Shown in pieces: positions 45,684-56,320 of a DNA stretch of 64,000 nt. How positions within the stretch are numbered: the first letter of the stretch is position 1; every line of letters begins with the position of its first letter. Location of the stretch: assembly GCF_918797505.1 (NCBI RefSeq), contig NC_092801.1, positions 930,001 through 994,000 of the forward strand. Direction: 5' to 3'. The position numbers and the translations under genes are program-made. Source of the stretch: Bemisia tabaci. Lineage: Eukaryota; Arthropoda; Insecta; Hemiptera; Aleyrodidae. The notes beneath the pieces were generated by a model. That model was not told where the DNA came from. It searched no databases and was given only the letters and a program-made list of their open reading frames with translations.

Positions 45684-47427
45684 ATGTTCTACAGGGTTAT
45701 TCAAAAGTTACGCACCGCTGGCCATAACTTGAGTTCTAATTATGATATCGATTTGCGGTTTGTGGCGTCCTTCCTCATATCGAGGGGGAAACTTTTTGAG
45801 GTACTTTCCAATTCCCCCCCCCCCCCAGGGGGAGGGGGGCAACTCAAAAATTTCAAATGGCAACCCCCATCATGTGATACATCATTAGAAAGAGCATGAA
45901 AAAAGAAAATTTTCGGCGCAAACCGGAAGCCGATCTGACCCCCCTATCAAAAGTTAGGGGGGTCCAAAGGTTATTTAGGGGGTCCGTACCTTCATTTTTT
46001 AGAGTAGCTTCGGCGGCTCTTGGACATACCGTTTCTCTTTTCAAAGAGTCCTCGAATACTCCAAGTCTGATACCGAAGTCTTCATATTGCCCTCGGGCCA
46101 CCACAGCCGCCCCGTAGGGAGGGGGGGTGGGCCTGTTACAATGAAACATTGCATTAAAATGCGAAAAGTCACAGAAGAGCTTCAAACTTCTCATCAAATC
46201 CGAGTGAAACTTCTTGCCAATGTTAACGTAAACGCAGCCTGCGACTTTAAAGTGAGTTTTCAAAACTCTTAGCCCCCTGCCCCCCTCATTTTTGATTGCA
46301 GAGCGGGTAAAAACCGGGAAATTCACTACAAATAATGCCCGAAACTAATGTCCAACTTGCGGAGGACCCTTGAAACGTTGCGATCAGTCGGAGCATTGAA
46401 ATACAGGGACTGCCACCCCCTTAAAGTACGGAAACATCCAAAACACCCCCGCTGCCCCCCTCATTTTTCATTACGTAGCTGGTAAGAACCGGGAAATTCG
46501 ACAGAAATGTTGCCCGAAACTTCTGTCCAACTTGACGCGGACCCTTGAAACGTTGCGCCCAGTCGGAGAACTGCAACACAGGAACTGCCGCCCACTTTAA
46601 GGACGGAAACATCCATAAAACCCCCGCTGCCCCCCTCTTTCTTCGTTGCGGGGCTGGTAAGAACCGGGGCATCATTTCTGGCGACTTTCCCTTCAAACGA
46701 AATTACTTCAACGAAATTACTTCAAACTAATTTAAAGGGGGATTTCGGACCCTCAAATACGTCAATTCAAAGGTCATTCAATTTTCCCGAAATTATGGGG
46801 CACTAAATGCAACATTACGTTGGCAAGTGTTGGTCAACACCGTAAATTTCGAACTTTTCCAGAAATTTGGGGACTTGCCAACGTAATGTTGAACTGATTT
46901 AGACCTTGCTGATTTAATGTGGGGGCAAATCTGGGGGAAATAGGCTTATTTCGCGGGAAAATTGAATGACCTTTGAATTGACGTATTTGGGGGTCCGAAA
47001 CCCCCCTTTAAATTAGTTTGAAGTAATTTCTGTGATTTTTACTTGAAAGTGCTTACAATTTGGTAAAGTTTCCCGTTTTATTTTTTTCATTACGATAATT
47101 TGAACCGGAGTTATGATTTTTTGAAAATAGGTCAAATTTGACCTTTGACCTATCATAACTCGGTCAAAAAATAAGATATTGGTCTGCGTTTTGCGCCAAA
47201 ATGCTTGGTTTTTTATGCTCTTTCGAATGAAGTATCGCAAGATAGGGGTTGCTATTTGAAAAAAAAAAGTTGGGGTCCGCAGCCCCTCCCCCGGGGGGGG
47301 GCCGAAAAATTTGGGGGGCCCCAAAAGTTGCTAACATTGATCGATGAACATACCCAAAGTTTCGTTTCAAAATATTGATTAGGTAAAATTTTAGAGGGGG
47401 TGGAAGGGACTTTTGGGACACCCTGTA
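45684..47427. repeat. Composite of G/C-run repeats ending in GGGACACCCTGTATA
   Basis: The left end (TACAGGGTTATTCAAAAGT) and right end (ACTTTTGGGACACCCTGTATA) are roughly inverted. Inside, units near 46260-46340, 46430-46510 and 46620-46680 repeat CTGCCCCCCTCATTTTT and GGTAAAAACCGGGAAATTC. Two arms (GGGGGATTTCGGACCCTCAAATACG at 46737, inverted near 47005) surround GCCAACGTAATGTT words. The last 160 bases recur at 60350-60530. The apparent 157-codon minus frame is repeat, not a gene. Confidence 0.6.
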
Positions 47428-47439
47428 TATCTATTGAGT

Positions 47440-47670
47440 ATAGTCTGGTATCAGTACAACCTCTACTGATACCAATTGACACTCATCAAATATCTGTAGA
47501 CTTTCAACTGGTATCAGTGTAACCTCTACTGGTGCCAGCTGTTACTCATCAAATATCTGTAGACTTTCAACTGGTATCAGTTGGTAACAGTCGATATCAC
47601 TTAAAATCAGTTCATATCAGTTCATTTTCTCTACTGATTTTAACTGATCTCAACCGATCATTTTTACCAG
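47440..47670 (+). repeat. Tandem TGGTATCAGT-rich repeat
   Basis: The unit CAAATATCTGTAGACTTTCAACTGGTATCAGT occurs twice in tandem, with a partial diverged third. It ends CGATCATTTTTACCAGGG, the terminus shared with the element at 41655-42062. Confidence 0.6.
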
Positions 47671-47798
47671 GGATGTAGGATGGTTATTTTCCAAGATTTA
47701 CTAGTGTATAATTCAATAGCAGCCAATTTTTCTGTGTTTGCTTTAGAATGGTTCTGTGTTGTTATCTATCGACGAGAGCAATTTCTGCTTGTGTATAT

Positions 47799-48104
47799 GG
47801 TGGAGAAATGGTGCTGGGTCCACACTATTTCGTGGGGAAAACAAAGCCAAGAAGTTCAAAAAATTAAAATCAGAGTCAAAAATAATTTTTTGAACTCTAA
47901 TGCGCACCAGTACGAAACTGAGGTGGGAGAGTGTTCAGCTCAGGCAGTTTGCATTGGAATATTTTTAATTATCTTTATTATTTATTATTATTTTTATTAT
48001 TATTTTAATTATTTTTAATGGAATAATTTTAATTTTTGGAACTTCTTGGCTTTGTTTTCCCCACGAAATAGTGTGGACCCAGTACCATTTCTCCACCTTG
48101 TTAC
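47799..48104. repeat. Young near-perfect hairpin, arms about 75 bp
   Basis: GTGGAGAAATGGTGCTGGGT... to ...AAAAATTAAAAT (47799-47872) returns inverted at about 48026-48104 with only about three differences. The loop is about 150 bp, partly (ATT)n-rich. It lies just downstream of the minus-strand terminal exon at 48174. Confidence 0.75.
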
Positions 48105-48173
48105 ATACAGGTTTCGGGCCACTTCTTAGTGTTTTTTTTCTTCACTTATGTATAAGTTTATCTTATTATTTTT

Positions 48174-48419
48174 TTAGAATTGAGATTCCTCTCTAGTGCT
48201 TACTTCAGATTCGTCACCTTCAATTATTGTACACTTAGGATAGTTTGTCTGTGAAAGATACTCGAGTGATGATGCTGAGCTGGAGCTTGGAGGAGTTACC
48301 ACTGAGGCGTCTCTGCTTGATTGTGAAAGGTTCTTGAGTGATGAGACTGAACTGGAGCCTGGATGGGCTACGACTGAAGAGACATGGTTAGGTGTTCCAA
48401 AATGAACAACTGCTGGCTT
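48174..48419 (-). CDS. 3'-terminal coding exon of an unrecognised serine-rich protein
   Basis: After a CTTTTTAATTAG acceptor the minus strand stays open for 81 codons to a TAA at 48176-48174. It has no internal start codon in frame, so it reads as a last exon. The product is Ser/Pro-rich and contains a decayed internal duplication: HPGSSSVSSLKNLSQ and PPSSSSASSLEYLSQ. It ends in an acidic tail (IIEGDESEVSTREESQF). The codon mix and lack of stops suggest real coding. I do not recognise the family, and no upstream exon could be joined; a possible signal-peptide-like frame at 48562-48744 has no convincing donor. Confidence 0.5.
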   Translation of the reverse strand, partial: KPAVVHFGTPNHVSSVVAHPGSSSVSSLKNLSQSSRDASVVTPPSSSSASSLEYLSQTNYPKCTIIEGDESEVSTREESQF

Positions 48420-48744
48420 CTAATTAAAAAGAAATGGAAATGAAACCTTTCACTTACTTAAGAGAGGGCTGTCGGATATAAGCTAGAGAGTATCGCTAAT
48501 TTTCAATCAATGGAAAAAAAAAATAATTAACATTATCTGAGGTCCTATGACTTCGTAGTTTTTAATTTCTCTCACACTTTTTCCCTTCCTCTCTCTCTCC
48601 CCCTCCCTCCGTCCCCCTCCCAACAGGTCCCCCCCCCCCGTCGAACTGGTCCAGCCACGCCAACGCTGCGTCGGCGGCGAAGATAAATGAGACGAAAATA
48701 ACGAACATGTTTACCGAATGTGGTAGCGCAAATTTTGCACACAC

Positions 48745-49237
48745 ACGTTCGCAGTATTACATTGTTAGCACGAGAAGCGTGGTCATTCCTATCTAATTCT
48801 ATTAATATCTAAAGTCGTAAAAGGCTGTAGTCAGTCCAAGTAGCAGCTCGATTGTTGAATCGACATCAAGCGACCATGGTCGAAAAAAAGCATTGCTAAG
48901 ATGGGATATACCGATCAGGATCATTTGATAACCGATTCAACAATCGACCAACGATATCTCGTTTTCGGTGTGCCCCCCATAAAAGCGAGGTCGACACAAA
49001 ACGCGATAAGTTTCCAAGAAATCCGAGGCAGTATCCCGACCGACAACAGGACGTCACAGCAACGTTGCCAAAACGTCGCCAAAAACTTCGTAACGTGGCC
49101 CCAACATCGCAGCAACCATAATTTTGAGAAAGTGCACGGTGTCCCTATGGCTTCTAAGTTGTCCTTTACTTGAGTCCTTAGCTGAAAAGTTCATGCCTAA
49201 AGGAGTGACAGAAAATGGACTGTTTTTTCCATCCTTG
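48745..49237. other. No gene seen
   Basis: A 90-codon frame at 48901-49173 has no domain character. CCAACGTTGCCAAAACGTCG-type words look repeat-derived. Confidence 0.35.
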
Positions 49238-51290
49238 AAAGTAAAACCAAAAATCAAAATTGTATTCTCTGTTTTACCCTGCTAGCGTGTTGAAACTCAA
49301 TCGCTGCCGACTCTGCATGACCAGAATTGGCAGGTACAGAATCATAAAAATGAAATGTTATTGAAAGTAAAACCAAGAATTAAAATGGTATTCTCCGTCG
49401 AGTAGAATCAAATAAGTTTTGCTCTACCATGTCTCCCGACTTTTTAGCCCTTCAAAATGGAAAAATCTGACCTTTTTTTTTTAAAATTTGTTCAAAATTT
49501 TACGCTTAATCAGGTCCCAACATCGCTTTAGGCAGTTTTTGCCATTTAATATCAGAATTTTGGCCCTAAACAGCTGAAATGTCCTGTACCGTAGCCTGTC
49601 TGCGACTCGAGTGCGCAACTTTAACGCTTCATAACCATCATCTTGCATCTAAATACTTCCACTTCTGCTGTAAATTCACACTCAACTTGTACCTAACTTA
49701 TTATTTTCAGTTATATTCATCCAAATAAGTGAAAATATTGACCGTCAAGGGTCAAGCAGCCTTGTCTGCGGAATTTGCGTCCTGTACCGTAGCCCCCTTT
49801 TTTCAGCATCATTTCGTCCGTTAGAGTGCAGCACTTATGAACTTTGTTTACTTTTTTTGTGTTATCGTGACTATCACACGCTGATGTCGAGCAGAGGAAA
49901 AAAAACCGCAATGAAACAGTAAATTTTGACCGTTTTTTATGAGTTTCTAGGTTTAACGACCATCTAGGATGTCCTTACCGTATACCTACCTTTTAAATGC
50001 ATAAATCACTTCAAACTCTCGAATTTTGGTATTTTTTGATACGCTCTGATATCTTAACCTCAAATCCAGAATTTCAAGCACATGCGTGAATATGCCCGAG
50101 AACCGTTGCCAATAATCACACGATTTGTCCGCACCGTAGCCGTCCGTACCGTAGCCCGTAGCCGTCCGACCGTAGCCCGTAGCTGACGCGCGATGCGGCC
50201 GGGTCTACGGTAAGTACGGACAAAATGCGAAAGTCATCCAAAAATCTGTGCGCTGTTTGATAGATCATCCCACTTTACTTTATTTTATCCATCACCAAAA
50301 TTTGGAATTTAAAAAAAAAGAGAAACGTATTTTTTTTAGTACGACGCGACTTAGAAGAAGGAGGCTTTTTTTTCGATGATTGCATAAGGATCGCCATCTT
50401 TTTATTTTTTTCATTTTTTCTTTTAGAACTTTGAGTCCTCTTTTTCGTCTGAAGTTCATAGCAATTTATTACTAAGTTAGTTCTAAAAAAATAATTAAAA
50501 TTAAGCGTTTAATTACATTTCCTGGCTTTTTTAGGAGAAAAATGATGGCGCAAAATTCTAGAAATCGCACTTTAGAGCAATTTGGGGGCTAAATTTTGAA
50601 AGTAAAAACTTTGAAGGATATTTTGTTTTATTTTTCTACAAGAATATAGCTCTATGAGTGCAAAAAAACTTAAAACGGTTTTATTATCGCACGTATTGAT
50701 AGGAAAACAAGCCTGTTTAGTTGGTCTACGGTACGGACAAAAAATTTAACTTCCAGTGATAAAAGAGGCCAAAAAAAAATTTCTGTTGAAAACGAAGATT
50801 GACCACTATTAAAATCGACTTTCCAAGAGTATGAGGACTTCAGAAAACATGCTGAAGTTTTAAAATAACTAAAGTCACTTTTTTAAAAAACGATGGCTCC
50901 AAGAGCAACACTTATTTGATTCTACTCCGTCGTACCCTGATAACGCATTGAAACTCAATCGCTGTCGACTCTGTATGACCAGCTTCGGCAGATACAAAAA
51001 TTATCCCTAAACACAGGTGATGTCTCTACTGTAAATCCTGGTTTTGTGCCTAATGTACACGGGAGATGGAACATTACATAAAAGTACTATTTTAAAAGCA
51101 GCTCTGAAGTTGTTGGTTATCAGGGTTCTTGCCTGACACATTCACCCACTTTTATCATTGAAAGTACCTAAACCCATTATGAGCTAAACTGGCACTCTCC
51201 CTTTCACCCTGTTGCGCGTTTAAAATCAATCGGTCTATGTGGATTCCGTTGACCGGAATGGGCAAAAGGAGAATCATAATGATGAAAGTT
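49238..51290. repeat. Repeat cluster: three copies of a 70-bp unit around a 1.5-kb inverted-repeat element
   Basis: The unit (CCCTGnTnnCGC, TTGAAACTCAATCGCTG, GACTCTGCATGACCAGAAT) occurs near 49278, 50935 and 51208. TTGAAAGTAAAACCAA is directly repeated at 49238 and 49363. CGAGTAGAATCAAATAAG (49401) is mirrored by CTTATTTGATTCTACTCCG (about 50911), framing a 1.5-kb segment full of GTACCGTAGCC words. No transposase frame. Confidence 0.6.
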
Positions 51291-51578
51291 ATCATAAAGT
51301 TTCATTGCAGCAGGCCGATTATTGAAAGTTTAAAGTCTGATAAGACATCCAAATGCGATATAATGCACGGTTAGGATAGGGCTGTCTTGCCTTGTCGTAC
51401 TGACATAGTTTCAATAATCGGCGTGTAGTTGAGAATATTTATGTCATCACAACTAAATTTTATTGTATACCATTTCGTTAAGCACGGGAAGATTTAACGT
51501 AAGTACCAAGATGATTTTATATGTTGTCTGGATAGGGTGCACATAGTAAACAAAGTAAGGAGCATATTTTCGTTTCAG

Positions 51579-51883
51579 GCACATCGTGCCCTCAGTAATC
51601 AAAGAATCATAAAAGAAAACTCACAACGAAAAAGGTACCTACAGAGAGAGGGATTCATGAAAAATTAAGAATAGGTGATCACATTTGGAAGCATTATTCC
51701 TTGGGGCAGCATAAAATTGAAAACGTTTCGTGCGTACAATAAGAGAACCATTCAAGAAGTTATATTGTTATTAATTTCAGAAAGAATATGACAAAGAAAA
51801 AGAAACATAAGCCAGGAGAAATTGAAATTGCAATGCTACTGCTCAAATCCGATCCAAAATTTCCGAACAAAACAATAACCTAA
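51579..51883 (+). CDS. Two putative small exons of an unknown protein
   Basis: Exon 51579-51634 follows TTTTCGTTTCAG and ends AAAAAG|GTACCT. Exon 51781-51883 follows TTATTAATTTCAG. The incoming phase matches (AG|A), and joining them gives a 51-codon Lys/Arg-rich frame (QRIIKENSQRKR, then KKKKHKPGEIEIAMLLLKSD) ending at TAA 51881-51883. The intron would be 146 bp. No family is recognised and no 5' exon was found. The support is only splice signals plus an open frame, so this may be chance. Confidence 0.25.
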
Positions 51884-52297
51884 CCTCTATCTATGCCAAT
51901 CTCTGCGTAGCCAATGAAAATAAGGCATTACGTCAAGTGACCCAACTTTGTCACGATTTTAATATTGACCTGCGGTTTTTTTTCTGTGACGTACAGAGTG
52001 TGTCAAAAATATGGATCCTTCTTATTGATGTCTCGAAAACGATTACAGATAATTGACTTGCGGATTGAACGAAACTTCCTTCAAAAAGGTGGGCCGCTTT
52101 CGTGTTTGGGGGGGAGGGGAGGGGGGTCGTTACCTCTTTGCCTCGCGCCCGGGAACAACTTTTAAATTTAAAATGGGAACTCTCTTTGCCTGATACTTCG
52201 TAGAAGTCATACCAAAAATACGTGATATCCTTCCAAAAAAACGAAAATATGATTTTTATACGAAATATTGGCCCAATCCAAAAAATGTCACTAATTA

Positions 52298-52331
<34 letters not shown>

Positions 52332-52442
52332 AGGCACCCAAAAATATGATGGCGATGCTGTTTGGATTCATCATTTAAAAGGAAATGATATCAAAACGGC
52401 CCAATTTTTTCTTTCATGCCAATGCAATATACCATACACCCA

Positions 52443-53401
52443 TCATCATTAATATAGACTTCGAAGGATTCAGACTTTCAGCGATTCTACCTTTTTCTAT
52501 TTCACTCGAGAGGTTGCCAGATTGTGCGATAAATGCGAATATTCTAACATGGATTTGAATTGGGAAAAGTGCTAAAAAAGCAACTTATCTGGCAACAATA
52601 GAGCCCGGGAGGGACGAGAGGCTGCCTTCCTGGGAAAACCCATGATTTAGCCGGAAATGTCATTAAAACAATTGATTCCGTTTGAAGCATCAATTGTATA
52701 CTAGGGGAAAGCTATTTTAAAATAATAATTGTAAATGGACACAGATGCTACAGAAAGGGAAAAAGGAAAGGGAAAGGAAATGAAATGAAATGAGGATATA
52801 ATTTCTAATATGCAATCAGAGAGAATAAAACAAAAACATCAGATAAATTTATATGCCATGAAAGTATAAGAAAAAAACACGAGTGGGCTCATTGCGATTC
52901 GGAACTCGAACTATACTATCGTTGAGCAGTTTTTAGACCCCTACGCCACCGATAATCTTTTTTAGAGGTAAAGATGAACTTCTGCTACTTCAGCAAGTCA
53001 AATCGCGGAAGGAGATCCATGGATTGTCTTTTTTCGCCACCCGATGGGATGACGTCCCAGTCAAATGCGTTTTTGAAGAAATGATCGATCGCCATCATCG
53101 CTTCATGTCCACACATCTATTCATGTGCAAATGAAGGCACGCTCCGGCAACAAGGTTCTGTGACGAAATCAATTCATGTGCAAATAATGGCACGCTCCGG
53201 CAACAAGGTTCTGTGACGAAATCATTTTTGCCTCCAAAGTCTCCAAAATGTGTACATCTTAGTGATCAAATGCCGAATCACTGAGAAAAATGGCTCGCGG
53301 AGCGAGCCAAATGTCACTCGCGTAGCGAGTGATCGGGGGTCCAGGGGGCGCAGCCCCTTGGCTGGGCGTGACGGACGCGCAAAGCGCGTCCAGAACGGCT
53401 A
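52443..53401 (+). mobile_element. Non-autonomous Helitron (959 bp)
   Basis: Begins TCATCATTAATATAGAC after host A. It ends with the perfect hairpin GGACGCGC-AAA-GCGCGTCC, then AGAACGG and CTAG before host T. That is 5'-TC, a 3' hairpin and CTAG, inserted at A|T. Its 3' region (GGCTCGCGGAGCGAGCC, GGGGGTCCAGGGGGCGCAG) is shared with the Helitron at 8078-9180. Inside, a roughly 53-bp unit (GGCACGCTCCGGCAACAAGG) is tandemly doubled at 53113-53225. No RepHel frame. Confidence 0.82.
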
Positions 53402-53721
53402 GTAGAGTATGTACATAGAGTCGTAATGTAAATGGGAGAGCTGGCGCCATGTTCTGCTCGACGAGTTCCGAGCCCGGTGTGCGCCGAGTTCGGGTTACTT
53501 TTTCGATACATGTTAGATCCAAAATGGCGGTGAGAAATACGTGGTGATTCCTATCTTCTTTGTTTACATCGGATGGCCGGGTACCCGTGTATCGCAAACA
53601 ATCGATTATGTATCGAAAAAGTGACCCGGCGTCACACAGGAGTCTCGGAATTCGGGACCTGGAAAATGCTTAAAAGTGGCGCCAGCTCACCCACATACAT
53701 TACGACTCAATGTACTCTATG
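53402..53721. mobile_element. Palindromic MITE with 8-9 bp duplication CATACACC(C), host of the Helitron
   Basis: The right end reads CATTACGACTCAATGTACTCTATG. The left end, after removing the Helitron, reads (C)ATAGAGTATGTACATAGAGTCG. CATACACCC is present at 52433-52441 and 53722-53730. The arms also pair through GTGACCCGG/CCGGGTTACTT-like and CTGGCGCCA words. Confidence 0.72.
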
Positions 53722-53740
53722 CATACACCCCGACGTTTTT

Positions 53741-53791
<51 letters not shown>

Positions 53792-54474
53792 AAAAAAATA
53801 AAAATAAATACCTATAAGGTATGATGACATGAACACGTTCATTTGATCCATCGCTTTAAAGGAGTATGATATCAAAGCGGCCCAACTTCTCTGAAATGTA
53901 CCCATCTCTGATCAATAACTTTGTCGAGACCTTCCATCCCTGAGGAGACACTGATCATTACTTGACCCTTAGTATATGTCCTTGTTTAGATGCCAAAGAG
54001 GTCCTTATGAGAACTGGAATGATTTTTTTTTCTTTAAAGAGATAAAAATCAAAAAAACCGTCATATAGTTGAAAAAAAATTCGAAGAAAAAAAAAGGAAT
54101 GGGCCGGCCGGCCGTACATAAAAGTGGTAGATAGTAGCTAGGGTGATTATCGTCTCTCTTGCATATACATGAACAAGTATCATCGTCAAAAAGAGGATCA
54201 GTCCTTCTTGAAATCGTCATTGAAAGATAGACTGAAAGATATTCACACATGAGTGAACAACTTAACAGCTTTCAAGCCATGCCATGTTCCTTGTTTGTTT
54301 CTGATAGAACGCCTTACAAACTACTGAACCTTGGCGTATTATTGCGAATATTATGTGCCTCCTAATAAGTCCTACTTAAAATGCTTCTCTCTTAACAACT
54401 TCATGGATGTTGGCAAGACCCATGCCAAAATGTTGGGGCATACCATTGTATCCATTTTTCCCCGCTTTTGTTGT

Positions 54475-54712
54475 GCGTGCCGGCCGGCCCATTCCTTTTT
54501 TTTTTCTTCGAATTTTTTTTCAATTATATGACGGTTTTTTGTTTTTTATTTCTTTAAAGAAAAAAAATTCATTACAGTTCTCATAAGGACCTCTTTGGCA
54601 TCTAAACAAGGACATATACTAAGGGTCAAGTAATGATCAGTGTCTCCTCAGGGATGGAGGGTCTCGACAAAGTTATTGATCAGAGATGGGTACATTTCAG
54701 AGATGGGGATTC
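54475..54712 (+). repeat. Partial copy of the 61970 repeat, plus orientation
   Basis: From GCCGGCCGGCCCATTCC to GATCAGAGATGGGTACATTTC it is almost the same as 62007-62231. With 53880-54120 it forms a large inverted pair around about 54120-54475. Confidence 0.75.
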
Positions 54713-54754
54713 ATACTAAACACTACTAATTTGGTAATTTTAATAGTGGCGTTT

Positions 54755-55072
54755 TTTCCTCTCAGTGCGTGAATGGAAATCCGAGAGCTCCCTGGCTGGA
54801 AATAACCTCTCTCTCTAGGGAGAGGGTGGGAGGGAGAGGGGGAGAGAAAGGGAGAGGGAGAGGGATATATGGTTGTAGGGGGTTTGAAGGGGGAGGGATA
54901 GGGGGGGGAGTGTTCGCACGGACAGGTTTACCGATTGCTGGCAGAGCTTTCTTGACGTTCGTGAAGCTTCTGCCCACAACTCGCCGACGACAACTCGAGT
55001 GCATTCCCCGTCGTCAAACCTTCCCGTTTTCTTAAGTGGATTTTCCTCCAGAATTTCAAATCTCAATCCGCA
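54755..55072 (+). promoter_or_regulatory. Probable promoter and 5' UTR of the signal-peptide gene
   Basis: A purine-rich GGGAGAGGG/GAGA tract at 54815-54910 contains GGATATATGG (a possible TATA element). A GC-balanced leader follows up to the ATG at 55073. No start site can be fixed from the sequence alone. Confidence 0.35.
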
Positions 55073-55147
55073 ATGTACGCCACAACTCTGCCTCTCCTTC
55101 TCTTGGGATTCGTCCTCGCTTTAAAAACCTCTGTAGCAACCAATCAG
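55073..55147 (+). CDS. First coding exon (signal peptide) of a secreted protein
   Basis: ATG at 55073 in a CCGCAATG context opens 25 codons beginning MYATTLPLLLLGFVLAL and ending ...ATNQ at CAG|GTAAGG (donor at 55148). This is a classic secretory signal: short N-region, Leu/Val-rich core and a small residue before the likely cleavage site. The protein would be exported. The phase at the donor is 0. Downstream, a CTTCAG|AGATACAATGATTCTAG acceptor-plus-exon sequence at 55402 reads in frame (RYNDSRVI, then stop). An almost identical one at 57563 reads RYNDSSPSQF on to a later stop. The mature protein cannot be named; the true exon 2 may also lie beyond the window. Confidence 0.6.
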
Positions 55148-55401
55148 GTAAGGATCCGATTTCGATTCTTATTTCAAAATTGTTGAAAAGTAACGAGACT
55201 GGACCGAGTTTATCGGATAGGAACCAACCCATATTTTCGAAAAAATGGAGTTAAGAGTGTTTTTGTGATCCACTAGCTGCTTGTTTATCTCTCATGCTTA
55301 CACCCACTTTCCAAAATTGGCCTTAAAACTTAGATCCTTTTTATTTATTTACCTTAAATTTTTATTATTTCTGTTTCAAAAATCTTACCTTTTGTCTTCA
55401 G

Positions 55402-55428
55402 AGATACAATGATTCTAGGGTCATTTAA
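55402..55428 (+). CDS. Candidate exon 2, copy a
   Basis: Follows CCTTTTGTCTTCAG. Phase 0 gives RYNDSRVI and a TAA. If joined to 55073-55147 the product would be 33 residues. Support is the acceptor, the matching phase and its duplication at 57563. Confidence 0.25.
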   Translation, partial: RYNDSRVI

Positions 55429-55899
55429 TGCATTGTTACGAAGAATTTGGACACTCTCTTGGGGTTTAATTAAGAAATTATCTGCAGTAGCAGGAAGAAG
55501 TTTTGTTATAGATCATCACAGTATATCGGAAATTGTTTTTACCTTGTTCTATTCCTCAGAAAAAATTAAAAGGCTCCGTAAAACGGGTGTGACCGATTTT
55601 GGAAGTGACTTTTGCCTCAGTGAGTGTAAAGTGGAAACTCAGCGAATTTGATGACTGTAAAAGTATGATTAAATTATATAATGAAGCCAAGGGTATTTGC
55701 TTCAACTGCTGATTATCTGTTTTCAATTATCTTTTTTTCGTTCCTTGGAAAATGGGAAATTTTGCGTTACAGGTGTGACAAATTGTCTCTTATTACCTCA
55801 TATTATAAGTTTTCAAACCGAAACCGACTAACTTTGGTCAAAATACTAGGTAATATTCAATGTCATGAAAATCAGCCGATGAACAGACATTTTAAAAAT

Positions 55900-56320
55900 T
55901 AAGGCCGCCATCTTTTTTCCACCATCTTGAATTTTGACTCAGACTGAAAGTAACGTCAAATTCGAACTTACCAGATCAAAATACCAGAATACACCGAGTT
56001 TCATGAAAATCTGCCGATAAAAAGGTACTTTTCAAATTGTACCCGCCATCATTAATTTTAAAAAATTATGGCCACCACCTTCTTCCCACCATCTTTGATT
56101 TCAATTCTGCTTAAATTCGACATCAAATTCAAATTCTCTAGGGCTAAATACAGGGTTATACTAAGTTTCATGCAAATCAGACGATAAACAGGTATCTAAC
56201 AAATTGTTGCCTCCATCTTTGTCAAATTCGAATTTCCTAGGTCGATATACCGGGGTGTGCCAAATTTCATGAAAATCTGCCGAAAAATAGGTATTTTACA
56301 GTTTTTTTCCTAGAATCTTT
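55900..56320 (+). repeat. Degenerate tandem repeat, about 130-140 bp period
   Basis: GTTTCATGAAAATCTGCCGATAAA-type words recur near 56000, 56166 and 56264, alternating with CCGCCATC and AAATTCGAATTTCCTAGG words. Similar material occurs at 59990-60250. Non-coding. Confidence 0.55.

Larger units (their letters stand above)
52190..54160 (-). repeat. Old interspersed repeat, interrupted; inverted relative to 61970-62470
   Basis: Segments 52330-52441 (AAAATATGATGGCGATGC, AAGGAAATGATATCAAAACGG) and 53722-54160 (CCTATAAGGTATGATGACAT, GGCATCTAAACAAGGACATA complement, GGCCGGCCGGCC) appear in the same order, inverted and uninterrupted, at 61970-62470. The 1280 bp between them (52442-53721) is later insertions. 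Poly-A run at 53741-53783. Confidence 0.75.

Noticed and set aside
45853..46326. 157-codon minus-strand frame
   Set aside because: Lies wholly in G/C-run repeats; no recognisable domain; neighbouring repeat units break the frame.
48562..48744. Minus-strand signal-peptide-like frame (MFVIFVSFIFAADAALA)
   Set aside because: The hydrophobic start is attractive as a first exon for the 48174 exon. But it runs into G-rich low-complexity sequence and has no good donor of the right phase.
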